Source: Chitinophaga cymbidii
Lineage (GTDB): Bacteria > Bacteroidota > Bacteroidia > Chitinophagales > Chitinophagaceae
DNA length: 64,000 nt
Reading direction: 5' to 3'
Assembly (NCBI RefSeq): GCF_007992715.1
Contig: NZ_BKAU01000002.1
Location: 248,001 to 312,000, forward strand
The notes beneath the pieces were generated by a model, which made no database searches, had not been told where the DNA came from, and was given only the letters and a program-made list of their open reading frames with translations. Each line of letters opens with the position of its first letter. Position 1 is the stretch's first letter. A program made the translations under genes and the position numbers. Shown one piece after another: positions 10,114-18,784 of the stretch.

Positions 10114-10746
10114 ATGAGAACAATGTATCTGACCCCGTTGTGGTTTTGCTGCCTGCTGGCGGCCTTATCGCTGGCTTCCTGCGGCAACAGGAGGGAAAAG
10201 GAAAAGCAGTTGTCAAGTACCGCCTTACCGGTGCAGCCGGACTCTGTGGCACAGACCACCGGGGGTACTCCTCCTTCCATCAGCACCGACGAACAGAAGT
10301 TCCGCACCGCTTTCTCGGGGTTTCTGCAGGCCGTGGAGGGTGATAACCAGGAGCTGGCGAAGTCTTTTATCCGTTTTCCCCTGCAAACTTCCAGGCAATG
10401 GACGAATGAAGACCTGAAGAACGGGAACATCAACAAGACGGCGGGAAACATAGACGCCAATGAATTCGCAAAGTATTATCCAAAGATCTTTCACGCGGAC
10501 GTAAAACGTTTGCTGCCAGAAGCGGACGAAGAGAATTTTTCCCTGATCGGCGGTAAGAAAATAGAAGAGGATTATTACAAAACATTGCAGCAGGGAACGG
10601 ATCCGGATTCCGAACTTTTTGAAGTATCAATGCAATACCCGGAGAAGAACAGTGCTGCCGAAAGCTATTTCACCTTTGTGTTCGGAAGGGTGCAGGGAGA
10701 GTACAAGGTGATCGGGTATCACGGCAAGTTGCCTGTGAAAGGCTGA
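10114..10746 (+). CDS. Small lipoprotein of unknown function
   Basis: 210 aa. Signal peptide with lipobox SLASC at about residue 21, then a charged linker and a helix/strand mixture from about 60 (DEQKFRTAFSGFLQAVEGDNQELAKSFIRFPLQT). The middle and end (FTFVFGRVQGEYKVIGYHGKL) look like an NTF2/DUF4878-type small alpha-beta fold in which a helix precedes a curved sheet. This is only a resemblance. The gene stands alone between the terminator of the first locus and a convergent VOC gene. Confidence 0.7.
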   Translation: MRTMYLTPLWFCCLLAALSLASCGNRREKEKQLSSTALPVQPDSVAQTTGGTPPSISTDEQKFRTAFSGFLQAVEGDNQELAKSFIRFPLQTSRQWTNEDLKNGNINKTAGNIDANEFAKYYPKIFHADVKRLLPEADEENFSLIGGKKIEEDYYKTLQQGTDPDSELFEVSMQYPEKNSAAESYFTFVFGRVQGEYKVIGYHGKLPVKG

Positions 10747-10768
10747 TCTGAAAGAAACAGGCTTGTGT

Positions 10769-11695
10769 TTACTTTTCTCTATACGCTTCGATCAATTTCG
10801 CAATATCCAGCTTCTTCATCGGCATAAAAGCTTCCGTAAGCCGGTCGATCTGCTCGCGGGTGCCATTGCGGAACATTTCTTCCATAACAGCGGGTGAGAT
10901 TTGCCAGGATACGCCATATTTATCCTTCACCCATCCGCATTGCTCGGACTCCGGAACAGCGGACAGTTTTTGCCAGTAGTAGTCTATCCCGGCCTGGTCG
11001 GCGCAGTTGACCATCAGGGAAACTGCCTCATTAAAATTGAACTTGTGATCATGCGCGCTGTCCATCGCCGCAAACCACATATCCTCCAACATAAAGTCGG
11101 CAAACATGATCGTGCCTTCCCTGTCCGGCGCCTGGTCTTTGCCATACCGGAACACTCCGCCCATTTTCTGGTTCCTGAAAACCGAGAGGTAAAAGTTGAT
11201 CGCTTCCTCCGCTTTACCGCATTTATCGCCCACAAACATCAGCGAAGGTATGATCGCCGGTCTCGGCTCGCCTCCAGGATCGGTAAGGATCAGCTGCCAG
11301 GATAGGCCATATTTATCCTGTATCCAGCCGTAGCGCTCACTGAAAGGATATTTATCGATCGGCATGAGCACCGTGCCGCCATCCGCCAGTTTGTTCCAGA
11401 CCTCATCTATTTTCTCCCTTGCGTCCTTTTCCCTTGTGGCGGCAGCACCGAACAGCAGCGGATCAAAGTTCACCATGAATGATATGGAAGGATTGAACTT
11501 GAAGAGAGGGCCTGCGCTGATGGCCATAAATTCCTGGTTCCAGATATTGAAAGTCACCACATCCGCGTCACCGGATGGTGTATCCCGGAGTGTTGTAACA
11601 TGGGTGACCGCTGAATCCGGGAAAACGGAAGCATAAAACGCAGCCGCTTCCTTCGCTTCTTTGTCAAACCATAAATGCGGAATTATCTTTTGCAT
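10769..11695 (-). CDS. PhnB-like VOC-family protein with two glyoxalase-fold domains
   Basis: 308 aa with two tandem copies of the 3-demethylubiquinone-9 3-methyltransferase-like VOC domain. The first is at about 1-140 (KIIPHLWFDKEAKEAAAFYASVFPDS, ending YGWIQDKYGLSWQLI). The second is at about 150-280 (SLMFVGDKCGKAEEAINFYLSVF, ending CGWVKDKYGVSWQI). Such proteins are bioinformatically named PhnB or DUF1338-like and their substrates are mostly unknown. The final 25 residues are a helical tail. It is monocistronic and convergent with the lipoprotein gene at 10114. Confidence 0.85.
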   Translation of the reverse strand: MQKIIPHLWFDKEAKEAAAFYASVFPDSAVTHVTTLRDTPSGDADVVTFNIWNQEFMAISAGPLFKFNPSISFMVNFDPLLFGAAATREKDAREKIDEVWNKLADGGTVLMPIDKYPFSERYGWIQDKYGLSWQLILTDPGGEPRPAIIPSLMFVGDKCGKAEEAINFYLSVFRNQKMGGVFRYGKDQAPDREGTIMFADFMLEDMWFAAMDSAHDHKFNFNEAVSLMVNCADQAGIDYYWQKLSAVPESEQCGWVKDKYGVSWQISPAVMEEMFRNGTREQIDRLTEAFMPMKKLDIAKLIEAYREK

Positions 11696-11899
11696 AGTTC
11701 TTCATTTAGATGCTGATGGAATCTGTTCTCCAAAAATATGCCATACACATTTAGCGGTGCAGGGGTTATGGAGACAAAGATGGGGTGAATTGTGACAGAA
11801 CGCGGCTTTCAGCCTTATATTCCGGCTTCACCCATTCTTCGAATTGTCAGGAGAACCGGAAGCACTCAAAAAGGCGCTCCCGGTGTTGAAGTATATCCT

Positions 11900-12673
11900 C
11901 TATTTCCCCACATGGTCCGCATACCAGACCATTGCCTTGCTGATGAACGCCGCGTAAGCCGGATCATTCTTCCCGTCCGCGGTCTGCGTATACCGTTCAT
12001 CATCTACATACAGCTTCGCCAGTCCCTTATACGCTTCCAGCATGCTGGGATCGCATCCGTCCTTCCCCCAGAATTGCATGATCAGCTCAAAGTGCCGGTG
12101 GATCACCTTCTGCACCCTGCGGTCCGCCACGTCCAGGTGCATCAGCGCGCCCAGCTCTGTTCTGATATTGTCGAATTCTCCTTTCAGTCTGTTCAGTTCC
12201 GCTTTGCTCAGCTTGCGGAGCTTGTTCTCGCCGCCTTCCACCGTTTCCCTGCCCCATTTGGCAATGGCTTCTTCGCGGTAGGTCTGGCCTTTCGGGAATC
12301 CTTCATATAATTCTTCATTTGTTAACATGACAGGTCCTCCTTTTAATTTTAAAATGGTTTTGTTAATTGTTTCCAGCAAAATGGAAAGCCGCTCGCGCCG
12401 TTCTTCCAGCGCCTGTTTATGGCTTTCAAGGGCCTGCAGTACCTCAAAGCCAGGATCGTCCAGGATGTCGCCGATCCTTTCCAGCGAAAGGTCCAGCTCC
12501 TTGTAGAACATGATCTGCTGCAACCGGAGCAGCTCGCTTTCGCCATACAAGCGGTACCCGGCCGTGGTACGTTCGGACGGCTTCAGCAAACCCAGCTGGT
12601 CGTAATGATGCAGTGTGCGCACACTCACCCCCGCCAGCTTCGCCAGTTGTTGAACAGTATAAGTGCTTTCCAT
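11900..12673 (-). CDS. MerR-family transcriptional regulator with TipAS-like ligand-binding domain
   Basis: 257 aa from the ATG at 12673; an upstream GTG would lie inside the promoter and is not preferred. N-terminal winged HTH at about 1-70 (YTVQQLAKLAGVSVRTLHHYDQLGLL). A coiled-coil dimerisation helix runs at about 75-115. A TipAS-type antibiotic-recognition domain spans about 140-250 (YREEAIAKWG, RHFELIMQFWGKDG, YTQTADGKNDPAYAAFI). Relatives such as TipA bind thiopeptides or other hydrophobic drugs and activate from overly long promoter spacers. The gene lies divergently from the NIPSNAP gene. Its own promoter carries a TTACGTAA palindrome between the two boxes, so autoregulation is likely. 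Confidence 0.9.
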   Translation of the reverse strand: MESTYTVQQLAKLAGVSVRTLHHYDQLGLLKPSERTTAGYRLYGESELLRLQQIMFYKELDLSLERIGDILDDPGFEVLQALESHKQALEERRERLSILLETINKTILKLKGGPVMLTNEELYEGFPKGQTYREEAIAKWGRETVEGGENKLRKLSKAELNRLKGEFDNIRTELGALMHLDVADRRVQKVIHRHFELIMQFWGKDGCDPSMLEAYKGLAKLYVDDERYTQTADGKNDPAYAAFISKAMVWYADHVGK

Positions 12674-12677
12674 CAGA

Positions 12678-12710
12678 CAAAGGTAGGGTATCACGTTACG
12701 TAAGGGTCAA
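12678..12710 (-). promoter_or_regulatory. Promoter and putative MerR operator of the TipAS regulator
   Basis: On the minus strand TTG (12710-12708) and TACCTTTG (12685-12678) form a Bacteroidota -33/-7 pair with a 22-nt spacer, slightly longer than the usual 19-20. Longer spacers are typical of MerR-activated promoters. A perfect 8-bp palindrome TTACGTAA (12696-12703) lies within the spacer. The ATG begins 4 nt after the -7 box, so the transcript is probably leaderless. Confidence 0.6.
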
Positions 12711-12799
12711 GACCTCCCGCAAAAAACTTATTCATTCGTGAGCCGTAGGAACTCTCCCCCGCAGATAGTATTTTACAGATCGATTTAACCGTGATCAAC

Positions 12800-13672
12800 A
12801 TGAAAAATACCACTTTACTTATTCTGACTTATCTGCTATTAGGCGCTTCTGCCAGCCACGCCACCGGTAAAGTTCCGGGAGGAACCAATGGAAGTGTCCT
12901 TACTCAAACGGTGCAGAAAATCCGTGTAGCGGAGGAAAACACCGCAGGAGGCACAAGGGCAAAAAAGGGAAGGAACTTCTACCAGATCAAAATCTACCAC
13001 TTGAAGTCCCCGGCACAGGAGCAGCGCCTCGACAATTTTCTCCGCCAGGCCTACCTGCCCGCGTTACACCGCGCGAACATCCGCAAGGTAGGGGTTTTTA
13101 AACCCATCCAGCAGGATACGGCGGACATCCGGGTGTACGTCCTGATCCCCTTCCGCTCTCTTTCCGAATTTGACGACCTGGGTGACCAGCTGGCAAAGGA
13201 CAGCCGCTACCAGCAAAGCGGCAGCGACTACATCAACGCCCCCTACAACAACGCTCCCTACGCCCGCATGGAATCCATCCTCCTCAAAGCCTTTTCCGGC
13301 AGCCCCGAGCTCACGCTGCCGAAGCTCACAGGCCCCAAAAGCGAAAGAGTGTACGAACTGCGCAGCTACGAAGGCCCCACCGAAAAATATTATGAGAACA
13401 AAGTGAAGATGTTCAATGCCGGCAACGAGATCGCGATCTTTAACAGGCTCGGTTTTAATGCCGTGTTCTACGGCGAGGTGATGTCCGGCAGCAGGATGCC
13501 CAACCTCATGTACCTCACTACCTTCAATAACCAGGCAGACAGGGACGCGCACTGGAAGGCGTTCTCCGCGGACCCGGACTGGAAGAAGCTGTCCGCCCTG
13601 GAAGAGTATAAAAATAATGTATCGAAGAACGAGCAGTTCTTTTTAAGACCGGCGGAATATTCCGATATCTGA
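12800..13672 (+). CDS. NIPSNAP-family secreted protein with two ferredoxin-like domains
   Basis: 290 aa from ATG 12800; a GTG three codons upstream is an alternative start. A signal peptide (LLILTYLLLGASASHA) marks export. There are two NIPSNAP/DABB-like alpha-beta domains. One is at about 55-150 (FYQIKIYHLKSPAQEQRLDNFLRQAYLPALHR) and the other at about 190-290 (RVYELRSYEGPTEKYYENKVKMF, DRDAHWKAFSADPDWKKL). The biochemical role of bacterial NIPSNAPs is unknown. It is transcribed away from the MerR regulator and may be its target, but that is only inferred from the shared intergenic region. Confidence 0.85.
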   Translation: MKNTTLLILTYLLLGASASHATGKVPGGTNGSVLTQTVQKIRVAEENTAGGTRAKKGRNFYQIKIYHLKSPAQEQRLDNFLRQAYLPALHRANIRKVGVFKPIQQDTADIRVYVLIPFRSLSEFDDLGDQLAKDSRYQQSGSDYINAPYNNAPYARMESILLKAFSGSPELTLPKLTGPKSERVYELRSYEGPTEKYYENKVKMFNAGNEIAIFNRLGFNAVFYGEVMSGSRMPNLMYLTTFNNQADRDAHWKAFSADPDWKKLSALEEYKNNVSKNEQFFLRPAEYSDI

Positions 13673-13781
13673 CCGTGTGAAGATTTGATGAATTTGTGAT
13701 AAAATTTGTATACACTTATTGCGGCAAATAGATAGTTTTACCCTCCGGCAGAAGTTTTCTGCTGAAACCTGAATTCACTTT

Positions 13782-14318
13782 ATGCAGGAGCGTGATGATG
13801 AAGGCATGCTGATGTCTACCGCGCAGGTATTCCATGAATATTATGCTGCGCTGGTGGGCTATGCCTGCAAGTTTGTAGACCTCCACACCGCCGAAGACCT
13901 GGTACAGGACGTGTTCATCCAGGCACATGGAAAGCTTCCCCGCAACCCCCGCAGTTACCTCTTCCGCAGCATTCATAACAAGTGTGTGGACCACTTCAAG
14001 CACCAGGCCGTGCACCGGCGTTTTGTGCAGGACAGCCTGCTGACGCAGCAGGAACTGGAATTTTTCCATCCGGACGCCGGCCATAAAAGCCTCCTGGAAG
14101 CCTCCGACGAGCGCAGCGTCTGGGAGGCCATCGAGCAGCTGCCGCCCAAATGCCGGGAGGTGGTGAAGCTGCGTTATATGCAGGGCATGAAGACCGCCGA
14201 GATCTCCGATGCCATGGGCATCTCTTCCCGGACCGTGGAAACCCAGTTATATAAAGCGGTGAAGCAGCTCCGGACCATGATCCGGAAGTTCAGCATATTT
14301 TCCTGGATTTTTTTTTGA
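13782..14318 (+). CDS. ECF RNA polymerase sigma factor of the second SusCD locus
   Basis: 178 aa. Sigma region 2 at about 15-85 (YYAALVGYACKFVDLHTAEDLVQDVFIQ). Region 4 HTH at about 112-170 (LPPKCREVVKLRYMQGMKTAEISDAMGISSRTVETQLYKAVKQLR). The C-terminal tail (FSIFSWIFF) is unusually hydrophobic. It is followed after 45 bp by FecR, then SusC and SusD, so it should control that locus in the trans-envelope manner of its family. It is clearly diverged from the sigma factor at 99. Confidence 0.93.
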   Translation: MQERDDEGMLMSTAQVFHEYYAALVGYACKFVDLHTAEDLVQDVFIQAHGKLPRNPRSYLFRSIHNKCVDHFKHQAVHRRFVQDSLLTQQELEFFHPDAGHKSLLEASDERSVWEAIEQLPPKCREVVKLRYMQGMKTAEISDAMGISSRTVETQLYKAVKQLRTMIRKFSIFSWIFF

Positions 14319-14363
14319 TCCCGCATACGTAGTTTTTATTCCCTCATCGTCTATATCATTGAA

Positions 14364-15308
14364 ATGGCACTTTTACCCGAAAACAGCGAAATGGATTATA
14401 ACGTACTGATGAATGTTCTGAACGGACAGGCAACGCCTGAAGAGTCGGCATTCGTGGAGGAATGGGTGCAGCGCTCAGACGCGAACCGGGAGCTGTATTT
14501 CAGGGTAAAGGACATCCTGGACCTGGAAAAGGCCGGTGACCGGCAGCTGGATGTGGAAGCCCGCTGGCAGGAAGTGTCCGCGCAGCTGCCCGGCAGGCGC
14601 CGCGTGCAGTGGTGGAAATATGCCGCCATGATCGCCGTGCTGATGCTGGCGGGAGGAACAGCGCTTTATTTCGGCCTGCGCCAAGCCGCGCCGGAAGTGC
14701 GGATGACGGTGCAGCACGATGCCCCGGTGCAGATCAGTGTATTGCCGGACAGCACCCGCGTTTGGCTGAAAGGCGGCAGCACGCTGTCGTACCGCCCCAC
14801 CTTCGGAGAAAAAGACCGCGAGATATGGATCACCGGCACCGCATATTTCGATGTACAAAAGGCCACGCTGCCGTTTGTGGTGCATACCAAACAGCTGGAC
14901 GTTACCGTGCTGGGCACCGCCTTTACGATGCACGAGAACGCCGTTATTTTGCAGCAGGGTAAGGTAAAAGCGCTGGCGGGGCAGGAGGAGATGACCGTTC
15001 AGCCCGGAGAACGGGTGCTGGTGGCGGCCGGTGGATTGAAAAAAGAGAAGGTGAACGCGCAGCTGTTCGGGGCGTGGAGAGATGGGGATTACAATTTTGA
15101 GAATACGTCGCTGGCGGAAATAAAAGAAGTGCTGGTCAGCAATTATGGATATGACGTGGAGATCGTGAATCCCGGCGCTTTTGCAGGCGCCGCTATCAGC
15201 GGAAGGGTGATCATGGAAAATGAAAAGGCGCTGATGGATGTGCTATCGGCCATGTTGAACGCAAGTATTGAAAAAACCGGAAATAAATTGAGTATTCAAC
15301 CAAAATAG
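14364..15308 (+). CDS. FecR-family anti-sigma factor of the second SusCD locus
   Basis: 314 aa; the ATG nine codons in (MDYNVL) is an equally good start. N-terminal sigma-binding region to about 80, with the typical NGQATPEESAFVEEWVQRSDANRELY. Membrane helix about 85-104 (AAMIAVLMLAGGTALYFGL). FecR domain about 115-205 (ISVLPDSTRVWLKGGSTLSY, ITGTAYFDVQKA, VTVLGTAFTM). DUF4974-like C-terminus about 235-310. It is shorter than the FecR at 630 because of a reduced linker. It lies 71 bp before the SusC gene. Confidence 0.92.
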   Translation: MALLPENSEMDYNVLMNVLNGQATPEESAFVEEWVQRSDANRELYFRVKDILDLEKAGDRQLDVEARWQEVSAQLPGRRRVQWWKYAAMIAVLMLAGGTALYFGLRQAAPEVRMTVQHDAPVQISVLPDSTRVWLKGGSTLSYRPTFGEKDREIWITGTAYFDVQKATLPFVVHTKQLDVTVLGTAFTMHENAVILQQGKVKALAGQEEMTVQPGERVLVAAGGLKKEKVNAQLFGAWRDGDYNFENTSLAEIKEVLVSNYGYDVEIVNPGAFAGAAISGRVIMENEKALMDVLSAMLNASIEKTGNKLSIQPK

Positions 15309-15379
15309 AACAACCAGATAGACCAAAATCGAAATAGTTCCTTTTTACAGTTTCATCTAACCTAACCAAAATTTACGTT

Positions 15380-18300
15380 ATGAAATTTGGATGTCTACGG
15401 CTATGCCTTAGAGTAGTCAGTGTATTGCTATGTCTGCAGGTGATCGCCCCGGAGATACAGGCCCAGGGGTCCTTTGCAAGCGCCGGCTCCCTTGTCCGCC
15501 AGCAAAATGGGAAGGAGAAAAAATCGGGGAAAATGATCCCGTTGAAAGAAGCCCTTGAAGCAATTTATCAGAAACACAAGCTGCGGATCGCGCACAATGA
15601 AAAGTATACGAAGGATGTAATGGTGTCCGAACAGCTGACGAAGGAACCGGGCAACCGCATCATCCCCTCCATGCGGGAAGCCCTGCAGCCCTACCACCTG
15701 ACGGTGAGCAGGATCACCGATCTCCAGTTCATCATCGCGCCCACGGAAACATTACCGCCACCCAAAGCTACAGGCACGCCGCTGGCCAAGATCCGGGTAT
15801 CCGGCACGGTGAAAGACCGGCTGGGCGCCATTATCATCGGCGTGACCATCCGGGTGCCGGGTACCACCGTGGGCACCGTTACCAATGCCGAGGGGTTTTA
15901 CAGCATCGAAGTGGAACCGACGGATACGCTGGAATTTTCTTTTGTGGGATATGAAACGCAGAAGTACGCCGTGCGCAACCGCATGGACCTGAATGTGGTG
16001 CTGGAAGCAAAGGAAGGCGGACTGAATGAAGTAGTGGTAGTAGGCTTTGGCGCCCAGAAGAAAGTCAGCCTCGTAGGGGCGCAGTCCACCGTACGTCCGC
16101 AGGAACTGAAGTTGCCCGCCCGCAGTCTGATGAATGCGCTCGGCGGCAGGCTGGCGGGCATTGTGTCCGTCCAGCGCAGCGGGGAACCGGGCTATGATGG
16201 CGCGGACATCTACATCCGCGGTATCTCTACTTTCAGCTCCAGCCCGCAAGGCCCCCTGATCATCGTGGATGGCGTGCCGGACCGCTCCATCACCGACATC
16301 GACCCCGAAGACATTGAAACCTTTACTATCCTCAAAGACGCCTCCGCCACCGCCGTATACGGCACCCGCGGCGCCAACGGCGTTATAATCGTCAATACCA
16401 AGACCGGCCGCGCCGGCAAACCCCAGATCAACGCGGAGCTGACACAGGCCATGACGCGCTTCACACAGCTGCCGGATTATGTGGATGCACCCACTTTCAT
16501 GCGCCTGTACAACGAAGGGCTGCAAACCCGCGGCAGAACGGCCACCTACACGGAAGAACAGATACAGAAACATATCACCGGCGAAGATCCGGACCTCTAC
16601 CCGAATGTGGACTGGTTCAAGGAGATCTTCAATGAATGGGGCCTCAACCGGAAAGCCGGCCTGAACGTGCGCGGCGGCTCCGAGTTCGCGACCTATTACA
16701 TCAGCGCCAACTATTATTCCGAAACAGGTATGATGAAACGGGATGAACAGCAGTCCTACAACTCCAACATCAAGCTGGACCGCTTTACCTTTTCCACGAA
16801 CGTAGATGCGAACATCACCAAAACCACCAAGCTGGAACTGGGTGTGAACGGGTATATCATCAACAGTAATTACCCCGGCATTGGCACCGGCGATCTGTTT
16901 GCACTTGCTTCACGGGTACCGCCGCACATCATTCCGCCGCAATACTCCAATGGCCAGTGGCCCAAGATTCCCAGCGGCGGTTTCGACAGCCCGTACCGCG
17001 ACCTGACGCAAAGCGGCTACGCTACGGAATACAGGAACAACATCCGCACCAACCTACGCGCCCGGCAGAACCTCGATTTTATTGTAAAAGGATTATCGCT
17101 GACTTCCATGTTTGCCTTTGACTCCTACGCCTGGAATAACCTCAACCGCAAGCGCGACGTGCAGACTTACATCGCCGAGGGCCGTAACCCCGACGGCTCG
17201 CTGAAGACCCGGCTGGTGGAGGCTGGCTCCGATGTGCTCGGGTATGAAGGTTCCAGGGGCGGTAACCGCCGCTTTTATACAGAAACGGCGCTGAACTATG
17301 CCAATGGTTTCGGCAGGCACGACGTGTCCGGCCTGCTGCTGTTCAACCAGTCCGATTACATCAACGGCGATGCGAACGACCTTGTGTCTTCCATTCCTTT
17401 CCGTATCCGCGGCCTGAGCGGCAGGGTCACCTACGGTTTTGACAACCGGTATTTCACCGAAGTGAACTTCGGCTACAACGGATCGGAGAACTTTACGCCA
17501 AAGCGGCGTTACGGCTTCTTCCCCTCCTTCGGTGCGGGATGGGTGGTATCGAACGAGAAATTCTTTGAAACGCTGAAGGATGCGGTCCCCCACCTGAAAT
17601 TCCGCTACACCTGGGGCATTTCCGGTAACAGCAACACCAATTCCCGTTTCCTGTTCATGACCCGGATCAATAATGACGGCGTTGGCGGCTACCAGTTCGG
17701 TATCCCCGGCAGCACTGTGGGTTATGGCGGTTATGAAGAAGGACAGGTAGGATCGGATGTAAGCTGGGAAACAGCGGAGCGCCAGAACCTCGGGTTCGAG
17801 ATCAAGCTGTTCCGCAGCAGGCTCTCCCTGATCGCCGACCTCTTTAAAGAATACCGCACCGGCATCCTGCTCCGGCAGATGGACATGCCTTATTCTTCCG
17901 GTTTCACCTCCGGCAACATTCCCTACGGCAACGTGGGCATCACCCGCAACAAAGGCGTCGACCTGACGCTGGAATACAATCACTCGTTCAATGAAGACTA
18001 CTACATCGGCTTCCGCGGCAACTTCACTTACAACAAGAACGAGAATGTGGCGGACGGTTTGCCGCCATGGCAGTATCCCTGGCTGAACCGCACCGGTCAT
18101 CCTATCAGCCAGCGTTTCGGCTATATCGCCACCGGCCTGTTCCAGGACTCCGCGGAGATCACCCGCTCCCCGGTGCAGGCAGGTGATGTTCGTCCCGGTG
18201 ACATCAAATATGAAGATCTGAACGGTGACGGCATCATCAATAGTTTCGACCAGAAAGCGATCGGCTACGGTTCCGTGCCGCGCATTTTGTATGGGCTTAA

Positions 18301-18772
18301 CCTGAGCGCCGGTATTGGCCGGTTCGATCTGTTCATGTTCTGGCAGGGTGCGGCGCAGGTAGATTTCATGTATACCGGCGGACATAGCACCCAACCTTTC
18401 TTTGAAGGGCCTACTATCGGTAACCTCTATACGAACGCTACCGACCGCTGGACACCGGATAATCCCAACCCGCGGCCTTTTTATCCACGCCTGTCTACCC
18501 GCTCTGACGTGACCACCAACTATTATGAAAGCACGTGGTGGATGAAACGCGCTGATTACATCCGCCTGAAAGAGGTACAGGTCGGTTACAATTTCGGATT
18601 GAAAAGCCTGAGAAGGTTCAGTGTAAAGAACATGCGTTTGTATTTGCAGGCGACCAACTTGCTCACTTTCTCGCCCTGGAAAATATGGGACCCGGAACTG
18701 GATGATCCGCGGGGCGTGCGTTACCCACAGTTATCTGTTATCAATATCGGCCTCCGTGTAAACTTCCAATAA
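15380..18772 (+). CDS. SusC/RagA-family TonB-dependent transporter with STN-like domain
   Basis: 1130 aa. Signal peptide about 1-29. An STN-like domain at about 50-118 (IPLKEALEAIYQKHKLRIAHNEKY) begins with a divergent basic insertion. Carboxypeptidase-regulatory domain about 133-208. TonB-box signature NEVVVVGFGAQKK at about 216. Plug to about 345, then barrel ending in the aromatic GLRVNFQ. It pairs with the FecR upstream and with the SusD gene 12 bp downstream. The STN-bearing architecture implies self-induced expression through the adjacent sigma factor. The substrate is not evident from sequence; the sugar operon that follows suggests a hexose or amino sugar. Confidence 0.95.
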   Translation: MKFGCLRLCLRVVSVLLCLQVIAPEIQAQGSFASAGSLVRQQNGKEKKSGKMIPLKEALEAIYQKHKLRIAHNEKYTKDVMVSEQLTKEPGNRIIPSMREALQPYHLTVSRITDLQFIIAPTETLPPPKATGTPLAKIRVSGTVKDRLGAIIIGVTIRVPGTTVGTVTNAEGFYSIEVEPTDTLEFSFVGYETQKYAVRNRMDLNVVLEAKEGGLNEVVVVGFGAQKKVSLVGAQSTVRPQELKLPARSLMNALGGRLAGIVSVQRSGEPGYDGADIYIRGISTFSSSPQGPLIIVDGVPDRSITDIDPEDIETFTILKDASATAVYGTRGANGVIIVNTKTGRAGKPQINAELTQAMTRFTQLPDYVDAPTFMRLYNEGLQTRGRTATYTEEQIQKHITGEDPDLYPNVDWFKEIFNEWGLNRKAGLNVRGGSEFATYYISANYYSETGMMKRDEQQSYNSNIKLDRFTFSTNVDANITKTTKLELGVNGYIINSNYPGIGTGDLFALASRVPPHIIPPQYSNGQWPKIPSGGFDSPYRDLTQSGYATEYRNNIRTNLRARQNLDFIVKGLSLTSMFAFDSYAWNNLNRKRDVQTYIAEGRNPDGSLKTRLVEAGSDVLGYEGSRGGNRRFYTETALNYANGFGRHDVSGLLLFNQSDYINGDANDLVSSIPFRIRGLSGRVTYGFDNRYFTEVNFGYNGSENFTPKRRYGFFPSFGAGWVVSNEKFFETLKDAVPHLKFRYTWGISGNSNTNSRFLFMTRINNDGVGGYQFGIPGSTVGYGGYEEGQVGSDVSWETAERQNLGFEIKLFRSRLSLIADLFKEYRTGILLRQMDMPYSSGFTSGNIPYGNVGITRNKGVDLTLEYNHSFNEDYYIGFRGNFTYNKNENVADGLPPWQYPWLNRTGHPISQRFGYIATGLFQDSAEITRSPVQAGDVRPGDIKYEDLNGDGIINSFDQKAIGYGSVPRILYGLNLSAGIGRFDLFMFWQGAAQVDFMYTGGHSTQPFFEGPTIGNLYTNATDRWTPDNPNPRPFYPRLSTRSDVTTNYYESTWWMKRADYIRLKEVQVGYNFGLKSLRRFSVKNMRLYLQATNLLTFSPWKIWDPELDDPRGVRYPQLSVINIGLRVNFQ

Positions 18773-18784
18773 AACAGTACGATC

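Noticed and set aside
11792..12310. 172-codon frame antisense to the MerR/TipAS gene
   Set aside because: The MerR frame has an HTH and TipAS domain; the other strand is a shadow.
17093..18394. 433-codon antisense frame in the second SusC gene
   Set aside because: Shadow of the well-supported SusC frame; no motif or start context.
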